NCBI RefSeq assembly: GCF_024347195.1
Contig: NZ_AP025281.1
Span: forward strand, 1,426,001-1,490,000
DNA length: 64,000 nt
Direction of reading: 5' to 3'
DNA from: Aliamphritea hakodatensis
Lineage (GTDB): Bacteria; Pseudomonadota; Gammaproteobacteria; Pseudomonadales; Balneatricaceae
Under the pieces are notes generated by a model. It ran no database searches. It worked only from the letters and a program-made list of their open reading frames with translations, and had not been told where the DNA came from. A program made the position numbers and the translations under genes. Shown here one piece after another: positions 7,755 through 17,207 of the stretch (its first letter is position 1; the number at the start of each line of letters is the position of its first letter).

Positions 7755-9498
7755 AACCGTAGCAGACAGTCAGGATAAGCAGGAGGCATCTCAGGATGTC
7801 GCCGGCATCCAGACGCATGCAGCACGGGGATGGCGTTTGTGGCTGGTCTTGCTGTTGTTATTGCTGATTGCCGGTTTTATTGTCGGCAAGATGGTTTCAC
7901 TGAATGTGCAGGACCAGGCGTTTTTACAGAAACAGGGGGATTCCCGGGTGCTGCGCACAACGGCTATACCGGCACACCGTGGGGTCATTACCGACCGTAA
8001 TGGTGAGCCGTTGTCAGTCAGTGCACCGGTTGCCACTGTATGGGTTAACCCTAAAGAGTTTGAAGCGGAGAATCCTGCAGTCGGAAAACTTGCCGGTTTG
8101 CTTGGATTTAATCCCGCTGAAGTGAAGGAAAAGATCGCCCGGTACCGGAATAAACAGTTTTTGTATCTGAAGCGGCAGATAACACCTGATCTGGCAGAAA
8201 GTGTAGAGGCGCTGCGCATTAAAGGCCTTTATGTTGACCGCGAATATAAGCGCTATTATCCGGCCTCCGAAGTGACTGCCCACCTGGTGGGCTTTACTAA
8301 TTTAGACGGCGTTGGTCAGGAAGGGCTTGAGCTGGCGTTTGAAGACTGGCTTAAAGGTGTGCCGGGTAAAAAACTGGTTATGCGGGATCTGCTGGGGCGA
8401 ACCATTAAGCATATTCGCCAAGTGGAAGACGTGGTGCAGGGTAAAGATCTGCAGCTGAGTATTGATTTAAGGCTGCAGTATCTGGCTTACCGTGAGCTGA
8501 AAGCTGCCGTGAGTGCGCATCAAGCGGACTCAGGTGCGCTGGTGATGCTGGATGCCAACAGCGGAGAGGTGCTGGCGATGGTGAATCAGCCGTCGTTTAA
8601 CCCGAATGATCGGGCAAACCTGATTCCGGCGATGCTCCGTAACCGGGCGATCACTGACATTTTTGAGCCGGGCTCTACTATGAAACCCCTGACGGTTGCT
8701 GCAGCACTGATGAGCGGCCAGTACACGACTGACAGTGTGGTGGATACCGCACCGGGCTTTATCCGGGTAAGAGGCCGTACCATCCGGGATCACCGTAATT
8801 ACGGTGAGCTGGATATGACCAAAATCATTACTAAATCCAGCAATGTGGGCGTGACTAAGCTGGCCCTGAGCATGCATGAAGATGCCGTGCGGAATGTGTT
8901 TTACAACCTTGGTCTGGGGCAATCCACCAACAGTGGGTTTCCAGGGGAACAGACCGGGGTTTTACCTTACGTAGAGAAAAAACGTGTTGTTGAGCGGGCC
9001 ACTATGTCTTATGGCTATGGATTATCTGCCACGCCTTTGCAGGTCGCGCAGGCGTATCTGCCTTTTGCCAATAAAGGTGTGATGCCAACAGTGTCTTTAC
9101 TGAAAATTGATAAGCCGGACAGCAGGGTACGGGTAATGCCTGAAGACATTGCGGACACTGTCCTTGGCATGATGGAAACCGTGACAAATAAAGGCGGCAC
9201 CGGTACTCAGGCGGCGGTTGACGGTTACCGGGTAGCCGGTAAAACGGGTACGGCCCATAAAGCTGCCAGCGGTGGTTATAAGGAAGATCAGTATATTTCA
9301 GTGTTTGCAGGGATCGCACCGGTCAGTGATCCGCGGATTATTACAGTGGTTATGATTGATAACCCTAAAGGGCAGGAATATTACGGGGGGGAAGTTGCAG
9401 CTCCCGTGTTTGCCCGGGTTGTGGGTGGCGCGCTGCGCAGTTTGAATGTTGCTCCGGATAAGTTGGCCGAGGGCGAAACCCAGGTGGTAATGAAATGA
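7744..9498 (+). CDS. ftsI: Peptidoglycan D,D-transpeptidase FtsI (PBP3)
   Basis: The septal class B penicillin-binding protein, 584 residues, which cross-links peptidoglycan at the division site together with FtsW. One N-terminal membrane helix (about residues 31-50) is followed by the PBP dimerisation domain and then the transpeptidase. The catalytic triad motifs are intact: STMK with nucleophile Ser311, SSN at 365-367, and KTGT beginning at Lys500. ATG 7744 is used; a GTG at 7741 is immediately adjacent and cannot be excluded. The start lies within the ftsL 3' end and the stop overlaps murE by four bases (ATGA). Confidence 0.96.
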   Translation: MSAKTVADSQDKQEASQDVAGIQTHAARGWRLWLVLLLLLLIAGFIVGKMVSLNVQDQAFLQKQGDSRVLRTTAIPAHRGVITDRNGEPLSVSAPVATVWVNPKEFEAENPAVGKLAGLLGFNPAEVKEKIARYRNKQFLYLKRQITPDLAESVEALRIKGLYVDREYKRYYPASEVTAHLVGFTNLDGVGQEGLELAFEDWLKGVPGKKLVMRDLLGRTIKHIRQVEDVVQGKDLQLSIDLRLQYLAYRELKAAVSAHQADSGALVMLDANSGEVLAMVNQPSFNPNDRANLIPAMLRNRAITDIFEPGSTMKPLTVAAALMSGQYTTDSVVDTAPGFIRVRGRTIRDHRNYGELDMTKIITKSSNVGVTKLALSMHEDAVRNVFYNLGLGQSTNSGFPGEQTGVLPYVEKKRVVERATMSYGYGLSATPLQVAQAYLPFANKGVMPTVSLLKIDKPDSRVRVMPEDIADTVLGMMETVTNKGGTGTQAAVDGYRVAGKTGTAHKAASGGYKEDQYISVFAGIAPVSDPRIITVVMIDNPKGQEYYGGEVAAPVFARVVGGALRSLNVAPDKLAEGETQVVMK

Positions 9499-11015
9499 CA
9501 GGTTTGGGAACGGGGAAACAACTAGCTGATCTGCTGGCAGTAGGGGCTGCCGGCAGTCAGTTAGCCCCACTTATTCATGGTACTGATCTGAATGATGTGC
9601 AGATCAGTGCCCTGACGCTGGACAGCCGTACTGTGCAGCCGGGCATGTTATTTTTTGCCCGTTCCGGCGTTGCCCACAGGGGTTGTGATTTTATTCTTGA
9701 TGCGCAGGCAAAAGGTGCTGCTGCTGTGGTTGTGTCTGCTGCCGACTGGCAGGCAGGCTTTACGGGGCAGGATCAGGTTACTGTGCCTGTTATTCAGGCG
9801 GATGATATTGATGCGGCCACCGGTGCGCTGGCCGCAGCATTTTATGGCCGGCCCGGTGAACAGTTAAAAGTCATTGGTGTGACCGGTACGAACGGCAAAA
9901 CGTCCTGCGCGCATTATATTGCGCAGGGGCTGAACGCCTTAGGGGAAAAAACGGCTCTGATCGGTACGGTTGGCAACGGCCTGCTCGATGACTTAAAGCC
10001 GGCCACGCATACCACGCCGGATGCGGTCAGCCTGCATGCTTTACTGGCCGGGTTTGTGGCCGGCGGTGCGACCGCGGTCGTGATGGAAGTATCCAGTCAT
10101 GCGCTTGATCAGCAACGGGTTGCGGGGCTGGCATTTGATGTGGCGGCGTTTACGAACTTATCCCGCGATCATCTGGATTATCACGGCGATATGCAGGGAT
10201 ATTTTGCAGCCAAGGCCCGTTTATTTACTGAACTGAACGTGCCCGGTCAGGTCATTAATCTGGATGATGAATATGGTCGCCAGCTGAAGGCGTTGGCCAA
10301 TGGCAGATCGGTGACCACTTTTGGTGAAAGTGCTGATGCTGCAGTGATGGCTTCAGAGGTCGTGCTGAACAGCCACGGCATCGCAGCCGAGCTTACCACC
10401 CCGTGGGGGGCCTTGTCGGTTAAGTCACCACTGCTGGGACGTTTTAACCTCAGCAATCTGCTGCTGACCATCGGGGTGCTGGGTGAGCTGAGCTTTACCG
10501 CCAACCAGATTGAAGCCGCTATTGCCGGCATTCATGCGGTGCCGGGGCGGATGCAGGCTGTGCAGAATGAGCAGCCACTGGTGCTGGTGGATTATGCCCA
10601 TACGCCGGATGCGCTGGAAAAAGCATTGCAGGCGGTGGTGGATTACTGTCGGGGTGATCTGGTGTGTGTCTTTGGCTGTGGCGGTGACCGTGATAACGGC
10701 AAACGGCCGCAGATGGCAAAAGTGGCCGAGTCACTGGCAGATAAACTGGTGGTTACCAGTGATAACCCCCGTACAGAAGAACCGGAAAGCATTATCGATA
10801 TGGTGGTTGCCGGTTTGCAGCAGGATACTGCCTTTACCCGTATTGCGGATCGCCGGGAAGCAATCGAACACGCGGTTGCGTCCCTTCAGCAGAACGATAT
10901 TTTGCTGATCGCCGGTAAAGGTCATGAAGATTATCAGGAAGTAAATGGCGTACGTTTACCCTTTGATGATGTGAAGGTCGCCCGTCACGCACTGAATCTG
11001 AGAGACACATTATGA
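9495..11015 (+). CDS. murE: UDP-MurNAc-tripeptide synthetase (meso-DAP adding)
   Basis: MurE, 506 residues, adds meso-diaminopimelate to UDP-MurNAc-L-Ala-D-Glu using ATP in the cytoplasm. The P-loop is TGTNGKT (130-136). The signature DNPR (423-426), which selects meso-DAP rather than lysine, is present, so this wall is of the Gram-negative DAP type. Mur ligase central and C-terminal domains are intact, with VLVDYAHTPDALEKAL as the conserved linker. Four-base overlaps with ftsI and murF show tight coupling. Confidence 0.96.
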   Translation: MTGLGTGKQLADLLAVGAAGSQLAPLIHGTDLNDVQISALTLDSRTVQPGMLFFARSGVAHRGCDFILDAQAKGAAAVVVSAADWQAGFTGQDQVTVPVIQADDIDAATGALAAAFYGRPGEQLKVIGVTGTNGKTSCAHYIAQGLNALGEKTALIGTVGNGLLDDLKPATHTTPDAVSLHALLAGFVAGGATAVVMEVSSHALDQQRVAGLAFDVAAFTNLSRDHLDYHGDMQGYFAAKARLFTELNVPGQVINLDDEYGRQLKALANGRSVTTFGESADAAVMASEVVLNSHGIAAELTTPWGALSVKSPLLGRFNLSNLLLTIGVLGELSFTANQIEAAIAGIHAVPGRMQAVQNEQPLVLVDYAHTPDALEKALQAVVDYCRGDLVCVFGCGGDRDNGKRPQMAKVAESLADKLVVTSDNPRTEEPESIIDMVVAGLQQDTAFTRIADRREAIEHAVASLQQNDILLIAGKGHEDYQEVNGVRLPFDDVKVARHALNLRDTL

Positions 11016-12382
11016 ATGGCCCTTTTTCACTGGATCAGCTGCAGCAGGCTTTGTGTGCAGAGGTTATTAATGCCGCTGATGTGCAGGTCACCGGAGTAAG
11101 CACGGATACCCGCCAGTTACAGGACGGTGATCTGTTTCTGGCGATTAAAGGCCCGAATTTTGATGCCCACAGTCTGGTCGCTCAGGCGGCTGAACAAGGT
11201 GCGCGGGCGCTGGTGGTAGAGCATCCGGTGGAGTCTGATTTACCTCAGCTGATCGTTAAAGACAGCCGTCTGGCACTGGGCGATCTGGGCGCATTTAACC
11301 GCAGTTTCTTCTCCGGGAGCGTCTTTGCGATTACCGGCAGTAGCGGGAAAACCACCGTTAAAGAAATGCTGGCGGCTATTAACAGCCAGCGGGGGCAGAC
11401 ACTGGCGACCCGGGGCAATCTGAATAATGAAATTGGTGTGCCGCTGACGCTGTTGCGTCTGGGGGCTGAAGACCAGTTTGCCGTCATCGAAATGGGGGCC
11501 AGCGGTCCGCACGAGATTGATTACAGTGTCGGGCTGACAAAGCCCCGTGTGGCGCTGCTGAATAATGCCCTGGCGGCTCATCTGGAAGGGTTCGGCAGCC
11601 TTGAAGGTGTAGTGCATGCCAAGGCCGAGATTTTTAACGGATTAGATGCTGACGGGGTTGGCATCATTAATCGGGATGATCCGCACTTCAGTGTCTGGAA
11701 CGGCATGCTTAAAGCGCAGCCTCATCTGAGCTTCGGTTTACATCCTGAGGCGGATGTAACCGCCACGGATATTACCCGGCAGGCGAACGGTTGTTACCGG
11801 TTCATGCTGCAGTTTAAAGGTCAGCAGCAAGAGATTCAGCTGGCGATGCTGGGACGTCACAATGTCAATAATGCACTGGCGGCTGCGGCGGCTGCGCTGG
11901 CGGATCATTGCTCACTGGCGGATATTGCAGAGGGCCTGCGGGCCTGTAAAGCAGTTGCCGGCCGGATGTGTCCTATTGCCTCCGACAGCGGTTTACTGAT
12001 CGACGATACCTACAACGCTAATCCGGGCTCGATGAAAGCTGCGGTGGATGCGTTACTTGACCTGACACCGGAGGCATCTCTGAGCGTGCTGGCGCTGGGT
12101 GATATGGGAGAACTGGGGCCGGATGAGGCTGAGATTCATGCCGATATCGGCCGGTATGCCGCGCAGGCCGGGGTGGATGTGCTGTATGCCTGTGGTCCGT
12201 TAGGTGCGCATACTGTGGCGGCGTATCAGGCAGCTGGCGGGAGACAGTCGGCGAATTTTCTGCAGCACGGGGATGTAGTGCAGGCAATTCAGCAATTAAC
12301 AAATAACAGGGTGACGCTGGCGAAGGGGTCGCGAAGCGCAAGAATGGAACAGGTCATTCAGGGCCTGCAAGAGAGAGGTTAA
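11012..12382 (+). CDS. murF: UDP-MurNAc-tripeptide:D-Ala-D-Ala ligase
   Basis: MurF, 456 residues, completes the UDP-MurNAc-pentapeptide by adding D-alanyl-D-alanine. The P-loop is GSSGKTT beginning at Gly109. Other Mur ligase motifs are NNEIGVPLTLL, EMGASGPHEI, LGRHNVNNALAA and the DDTYNANPGSMKAA segment of the C-terminal domain. The start overlaps murE by four bases and the stop is four bases before mraY. Confidence 0.95.
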   Translation: MNGPFSLDQLQQALCAEVINAADVQVTGVSTDTRQLQDGDLFLAIKGPNFDAHSLVAQAAEQGARALVVEHPVESDLPQLIVKDSRLALGDLGAFNRSFFSGSVFAITGSSGKTTVKEMLAAINSQRGQTLATRGNLNNEIGVPLTLLRLGAEDQFAVIEMGASGPHEIDYSVGLTKPRVALLNNALAAHLEGFGSLEGVVHAKAEIFNGLDADGVGIINRDDPHFSVWNGMLKAQPHLSFGLHPEADVTATDITRQANGCYRFMLQFKGQQQEIQLAMLGRHNVNNALAAAAAALADHCSLADIAEGLRACKAVAGRMCPIASDSGLLIDDTYNANPGSMKAAVDALLDLTPEASLSVLALGDMGELGPDEAEIHADIGRYAAQAGVDVLYACGPLGAHTVAAYQAAGGRQSANFLQHGDVVQAIQQLTNNRVTLAKGSRSARMEQVIQGLQERG

Positions 12383-12386
12383 ATCA

Positions 12387-13469
12387 ATGTTACTCCTTCT
12401 AACCGATTGGTTAGCACAACACTTTTCCAGCTTTACCGTATTCAGTTATCTGACGTTACGGGGGATTTTGGGAGTACTGACTGCGCTTGCGATTTCTCTG
12501 ATGTTCGGGCCGTTGCTGATCCGCACCCTGAAAATGAAACAGATCGGTCAGTCCGTCCGTGATGACGGTCCGCAGTCTCATCTGAGTAAAGCCGGCACCC
12601 CGACCATGGGCGGCGCGCTTATTTTGCTGGCGATTATGATCAGCAGTCTGCTGTGGGGTGATCTGACCAACCGTTATGTCTGGGTGGTGCTGATTGTTAC
12701 CTTTATTTTCGGTGCCGTTGGCTGGGTAGACGATTACCGCATGGTGATCGAAAAGAACTCCCGTGGCCTGCCTGCCCGCTGGAAATATTTCTGGCAGTCT
12801 GTTGGCGGTATTGGCGCTGCGGTGTTTTTATACGTGACGGCAACATCACCGGTGGAAACACAGCTGATAATTCCGGTATTTAAAGATGTCGCGCTCGAGA
12901 TGGGCATCTTCTATATCGTGTTTACCTATTTTGTCATCGTCGGGAGTTCCAATGCGGTAAACCTGACGGACGGTCTGGATGGCCTGGCGATTTTGCCGAC
13001 CGTGATGGTTGCCGGTGCGCTGGCGATTTTTGCTTACCTGAGCGGTCACGTTCAGTTCGCCAATTATCTGAATATCCCCTATCTGCCGGGCTCCGGTGAG
13101 CTGATTATTATCTGCGGTTCAATTGTCGGTGCCGGGCTTGGCTTCCTGTGGTTTAACGCATACCCGGCGCAGGTATTTATGGGTGATGTAGGGGCGCTGG
13201 CGCTGGGGGCTGCACTGGGTGTGATTGCCGTAATTGTGCGTCAGGAGCTGGTATTGCTGATCATGGGCGGTGTGTTTGTGATTGAAACAGTCTCGGTGAT
13301 TTTGCAGGTGGCTTCCTTCAAACTGACCGGCCGGCGTATTTTCCGCATGGCACCGCTGCATCACCATTTTGAATTAAAAGGCTGGCCCGAACCGCGGGTC
13401 ATTGTACGTTTCTGGATCATCACCGTTGTACTGGTACTGATCGGTCTGGCAACACTGAAGGTTCGCTGA
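12387..13469 (+). CDS. mraY: Phospho-N-acetylmuramoyl-pentapeptide transferase
   Basis: MraY, 360 residues and about ten membrane helices, transfers phospho-MurNAc-pentapeptide to undecaprenyl phosphate to make lipid I. Family motifs are clear: SKAGTPTMGG, the VDDYRM aspartates, the NLTDGLDGLA catalytic loop, NAYPAQVFMGDVG, and the HHHFELKGW histidine box near the C-terminus. Full length and same size as E. coli MraY. Confidence 0.97.
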   Translation: MLLLLTDWLAQHFSSFTVFSYLTLRGILGVLTALAISLMFGPLLIRTLKMKQIGQSVRDDGPQSHLSKAGTPTMGGALILLAIMISSLLWGDLTNRYVWVVLIVTFIFGAVGWVDDYRMVIEKNSRGLPARWKYFWQSVGGIGAAVFLYVTATSPVETQLIIPVFKDVALEMGIFYIVFTYFVIVGSSNAVNLTDGLDGLAILPTVMVAGALAIFAYLSGHVQFANYLNIPYLPGSGELIIICGSIVGAGLGFLWFNAYPAQVFMGDVGALALGAALGVIAVIVRQELVLLIMGGVFVIETVSVILQVASFKLTGRRIFRMAPLHHHFELKGWPEPRVIVRFWIITVVLVLIGLATLKVR

Positions 13470-13490
13470 GAATCAGAGGAATAAATCGCT

Positions 13491-14840
13491 GTGACGCTGA
13501 TTGCATCTGATAACCGCCGTATCGTCATCGGGTTAGGACAAACCGGGCTCTCCTGCGCCCGGTTTCTGGCCCGGGAAGGTTTGCCGTTTGCGCTGATGGA
13601 TACCAGAGAAGTACCGCCGAATCTGGCGGCGATAAAAGCCGAGTTTCCGCAGGCAGAAGTATATTGCGGTCCGCTGAATGCAGAAGTGCTTTGTACGGCG
13701 GGCGAGCTGTTACTGAGCCCGGGCGTGGCTAAAGATCAGCCGGCCATTCAGCAAGCGGTTGAGGCCGGGGTTAAGTTATCCGGTGATATCGACCTGTTTT
13801 GTCGGCAGGTCAGTGCGCCGGTGATTGCGATTACCGGCTCAAACGCTAAAAGCACGGTGACCAGTCTGGTTGGCCTGATGGCGCAGAATGCCGGCATTGA
13901 TACCGGCATCGGCGGTAACCTCGGTACCCCCGTGCTGGATATGCTGGCTAGCGGTGAGCAGGGTTTATATGTGTTGGAGCTTTCCAGCTTCCAGCTGGAG
14001 ACCACCCACGACCTGCGCCCTGTTGTTGCTACCGTACTGAATATCAGTCCGGATCATCTGGACCGCTATAACAACGATATGCGGCTGTATTATCAGGCGA
14101 AACACCGGATATTCCGTGGTGCGCAGCAGGTGGTGATCAACCGTGATGATGCTCTGACCAGCCCGTTATTGCCTGAACAGGTTAAGCGCTGCAGCTTTGG
14201 GCTGGATAAGCCGGATCTGAAAGACTTCGGTGTGATCGAACAAAACGGTGAAGCATGGCTGGCAAAAGGCTTACAAGGGCTGATGCCGGTCAGCGCTATG
14301 AAGCTGAAGGGTGACCATAACGTGGCGAATGCGCTGGCAGCGCTGGCGCTGGGCGACGCCGCTGATCTGCCGATGACTGTGATGCTGAAAACCCTGCAAA
14401 CCTTTGCCGGGTTACGTCACCGTTGCCAGTGGGTCAGAGAGCTGGATGGGGTGAATTACTTTAATGACTCCAAAGGCACAAATGTCGGGGCAACGGTGGC
14501 AGCACTGAACGGTCTGGGTGCTACGCTGGCAACAGGTCAAAAGATTATTCTGATCGCCGGTGGTCAGGGGAAGGGAGCGGAGTTTGGAGCATTAAGTGCC
14601 CCGCTGGATACGTATAGCCGCGCTTTGGTTTTGATGGGTGAAGATGCGGATCAACTGGCTGCCGTTTCTGATCTCGATAAGTATTTCGCTGACAGCATGT
14701 CAGCTGCAGTTAAGCAGGCACAGGCATTAGCAGAGCCAGGGGATATCGTATTGCTCTCTCCTGCCTGTGCCAGCTTTGATATGTTTGCCAGCTTCACCGC
14801 CCGCGGTGATGCATTTTGCGATGCGGTGCAGGGGCTGTGA
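13491..14840 (+). CDS. murD: UDP-MurNAc-L-alanine:D-glutamate ligase
   Basis: MurD, 449 residues, adds D-glutamate to UDP-MurNAc-L-Ala. The N-terminal UDP-binding Rossmann part contains GLGQTGLSCARFL. The P-loop reads GSNAKST from Gly116, with alanine where E. coli has glycine; I recall this variant in pseudomonads, so it is not necessarily a defect. NYFNDSKGTN and LIAGGQGKGAEF mark the C-terminal domain. The start is GTG 13491, with GAGGAA upstream. Two bases separate it from ftsW. Confidence 0.95.
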   Translation: MTLIASDNRRIVIGLGQTGLSCARFLAREGLPFALMDTREVPPNLAAIKAEFPQAEVYCGPLNAEVLCTAGELLLSPGVAKDQPAIQQAVEAGVKLSGDIDLFCRQVSAPVIAITGSNAKSTVTSLVGLMAQNAGIDTGIGGNLGTPVLDMLASGEQGLYVLELSSFQLETTHDLRPVVATVLNISPDHLDRYNNDMRLYYQAKHRIFRGAQQVVINRDDALTSPLLPEQVKRCSFGLDKPDLKDFGVIEQNGEAWLAKGLQGLMPVSAMKLKGDHNVANALAALALGDAADLPMTVMLKTLQTFAGLRHRCQWVRELDGVNYFNDSKGTNVGATVAALNGLGATLATGQKIILIAGGQGKGAEFGALSAPLDTYSRALVLMGEDADQLAAVSDLDKYFADSMSAAVKQAQALAEPGDIVLLSPACASFDMFASFTARGDAFCDAVQGL

Positions 14841-14842
14841 GT

Positions 14843-16129
14843 ATGTTTAGCCGCTTAACCGGGCGGGGCGCGGCAGGTGCTCCTCAGATAACAGCACCTG
14901 TTAATCAGGTGTTGCCGTTTGATGCCTGGTTACTGGCAGCGGCGCTGAGTCTGATGTTAATCGGCTTTGTGATGATCAGCTCGGCATCAATCGAAGTGGC
15001 TTCGGTAAAAAATGACAACCCGTTCTTTTATATGATCCGTCATGGGATTTTTATTCTGATGGGGCTGACCGGTGCGGTAATTGTATCGAGAATTCCCATG
15101 GCAATCTGGCAGCGAAGCGGCCCGTGGTTATTGTTCCTGGGGCTGGCGTTGTTGGTGCTGGTATTGCTGATTGGCCGGGAAGTGAACGGCAGCACCCGCT
15201 GGATCGGCCTGGGGCCAATTAACCTGCAGGCGTCAGAAATCGCCAAGTTCAGTATGGTTATTTATCTGGCGGGCTATCTGGTGCGGCGTTTATCTGAAGT
15301 GCGTTCCAGCTGGAAAGGCGTGGCTAAGCCGGCTCTGCCGCTGGCGTTTTTTGTGTTGTTGCTGATACTTGAACCGGACTTTGGTGCGGCGGTTGTATTA
15401 ATGGGCACCGTGATGGGCATGATCTTTCTCGGTGGCATGAAGTTTGGTCAGTTTTTACTGGTGGTCACCGGGTGTTTGTCGGTGATTGCGACGCTGGCAG
15501 TGGTACAGCCTTACCGGATGCAGCGGTTGCAGACATTCCTTGACCCCTGGGCTGATCCTTACGGCAGCGGATATCAGTTAGCACAGGCCCAGATAGCTTT
15601 CGGCCGTGGCGACTGGTTCGGGACCGGGCTGGGGAACAGTGTACAGAAGCTGTTTTACCTGCCGGAGGCGCATACGGATTTTGTGTTTTCAGTGCTGGCG
15701 GAAGAAATGGGCGGCGTCGGTGCGCTGTTCGTGGTCGTGCTGTATGTGATTCTGGTGTTACGGATTTTCAGCATCGGACGTCAGGCGGAAAAGCAGGAAC
15801 AGTTTTTTATGAGTTACGTCGCCTATGGTTTTGGCATCATGCTGGCGGCTCAGGCGCTGATTAATATCGGCGTAAATGTAGGTGCTTTGCCTACGAAAGG
15901 TTTAACGTTGCCGCTGCTAAGTTACGGTGGCAGTAGCTTGCTGGTGTGTGCCGCTATGCTGGCCATGGTGTTACGAATTGATTATGAGTTAAAGATATTG
16001 CGGTTAAAGACAGACAGCGGCAAAGATGCCAGCGCAGCAAAACAGAAGACCAGAAAAAAGAACGCGGCTACTGATGTTTCATCAGAATACGGAAAATCCC
16101 CGGAGGTGATGAATGTCGGCAGCGCATAA
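14843..16129 (+). CDS. ftsW: Lipid II polymerase FtsW
   Basis: A SEDS-family peptidoglycan glycosyltransferase, 428 residues, ten predicted membrane helices, working with FtsI at the septum. Motifs include the NGSTRWIGLGPINLQASEIAK region, LLILEPDFGAAVV, RMQRLQTFLDPWADPYGSGY and LPLLSYGGSSL. ATG 14843 is chosen: AGGGG at 14830-14834 is correctly spaced for it and too close to GTG 14837. The tail after the last helix is lysine-rich and cytoplasmic. It overlaps murG by 17 bases. Confidence 0.95.
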   Translation: MFSRLTGRGAAGAPQITAPVNQVLPFDAWLLAAALSLMLIGFVMISSASIEVASVKNDNPFFYMIRHGIFILMGLTGAVIVSRIPMAIWQRSGPWLLFLGLALLVLVLLIGREVNGSTRWIGLGPINLQASEIAKFSMVIYLAGYLVRRLSEVRSSWKGVAKPALPLAFFVLLLILEPDFGAAVVLMGTVMGMIFLGGMKFGQFLLVVTGCLSVIATLAVVQPYRMQRLQTFLDPWADPYGSGYQLAQAQIAFGRGDWFGTGLGNSVQKLFYLPEAHTDFVFSVLAEEMGGVGALFVVVLYVILVLRIFSIGRQAEKQEQFFMSYVAYGFGIMLAAQALINIGVNVGALPTKGLTLPLLSYGGSSLLVCAAMLAMVLRIDYELKILRLKTDSGKDASAAKQKTRKKNAATDVSSEYGKSPEVMNVGSA

Positions 16130-17207
16130 AACATTATTGGTGATGGCCGGCGGTACCGGCGGGCATGTCTTTCCGGCACTGGCCTGTGCGGATGTGCTGC
16201 GGGAGCAGGGCGTTAATGTTGAATGGTTAGGCACTGCTGCGGGGATTGAGGCCCGGGTTGTGCCCGATGCGGACATTAAACTGCACTGTATTGATGTCAC
16301 CGGTTTACGGGGTAAGGGTAAGCTGAGTCTGTTGCTGGCACCGTTTAAGTTAGTGAAGGCCTGCTACCAGGCGCTTAAGGTGTTACGCCGGGTAAAACCA
16401 GATGCGGTACTGGGCATGGGCGGCTTTGCTTCCGGACCGGGGGGCGCTGCGGCTTATCTGACCGGCGTGCCTGTCATTGTCCATGAGCAGAATGCGGCGG
16501 CGGGCCTGACGAATAAGCTGCTGTCTAAAGTCGCCAGTGTAGTAATGGAGGCGTTTGGCGGCGCGTTTAACAGTAATCTGAAGACGCAGGTTGTCGGTAA
16601 CCCGGTAAGGGGAAATATCCTGCAGCTTGCTGAGCCAGAAGTTCGTTTTGCTCAGCGCAACGGTGCTATACGCTTACTTGTTGTAGGTGGAAGCTTAGGC
16701 GCGCAGGCGATTAATACCCTGTTACCGCAAGTACTGAAGGAATTGCCAGAATCACAGTTTGAAGTGTTGCATCAGGCAGGAAGACGCAACATTGAAGCCA
16801 CAGAGCAGGCGTATGACGCGGCCGGTTTAAATGGCCGGGATAATATCCGGGTGGTGGATTTTATCGACCGGATGGATGAAGCCTATGGCTGGGCGGACAT
16901 TGTGTTATGCCGGGCCGGGGCGTTAACTGTCAGCGAGTTAAGCATTGCCGGAGCTGCGGCAATTTTAGTGCCGTTCCCACATGCGGTTGATGACCATCAG
17001 ACCGGTAATGCGCGTTACCTTTCTGAACAGGGCGCGGCTGTTTTAGTGCAGCAGGGCGATCTGGATAAAGCGCGGTTAAAAACACTGCTGACAGACGAGC
17101 TGTCACAGCGGGATACATTATTAGAAATGGCGCAGGCGGCCAAAAGCTTGGGTCGGCCTGAGGCGACAGAAATTGTTGCCAATGCATGCCTGGAGGAAAT
17201 GAAGTAA
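16113..17207 (+). CDS. murG: UDP-GlcNAc:lipid I N-acetylglucosaminyltransferase
   Basis: MurG, 364 residues, converts lipid I to lipid II at the inner face of the membrane. The GT28 fold is marked by GGTGGHVFPALA near the N-terminus (lipid I site), GMGGFASGPGG, VHEQNAAAGLTNKLL, GGSLGAQAIN, and the UDP-GlcNAc-binding region CRAGALTVSEL. The start overlaps the ftsW 3' end behind a strong GGAGG. The stop TAA shares one base with the murC ATG. Confidence 0.96.
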   Translation: MSAAHKTLLVMAGGTGGHVFPALACADVLREQGVNVEWLGTAAGIEARVVPDADIKLHCIDVTGLRGKGKLSLLLAPFKLVKACYQALKVLRRVKPDAVLGMGGFASGPGGAAAYLTGVPVIVHEQNAAAGLTNKLLSKVASVVMEAFGGAFNSNLKTQVVGNPVRGNILQLAEPEVRFAQRNGAIRLLVVGGSLGAQAINTLLPQVLKELPESQFEVLHQAGRRNIEATEQAYDAAGLNGRDNIRVVDFIDRMDEAYGWADIVLCRAGALTVSELSIAGAAAILVPFPHAVDDHQTGNARYLSEQGAAVLVQQGDLDKARLKTLLTDELSQRDTLLEMAQAAKSLGRPEATEIVANACLEEMK

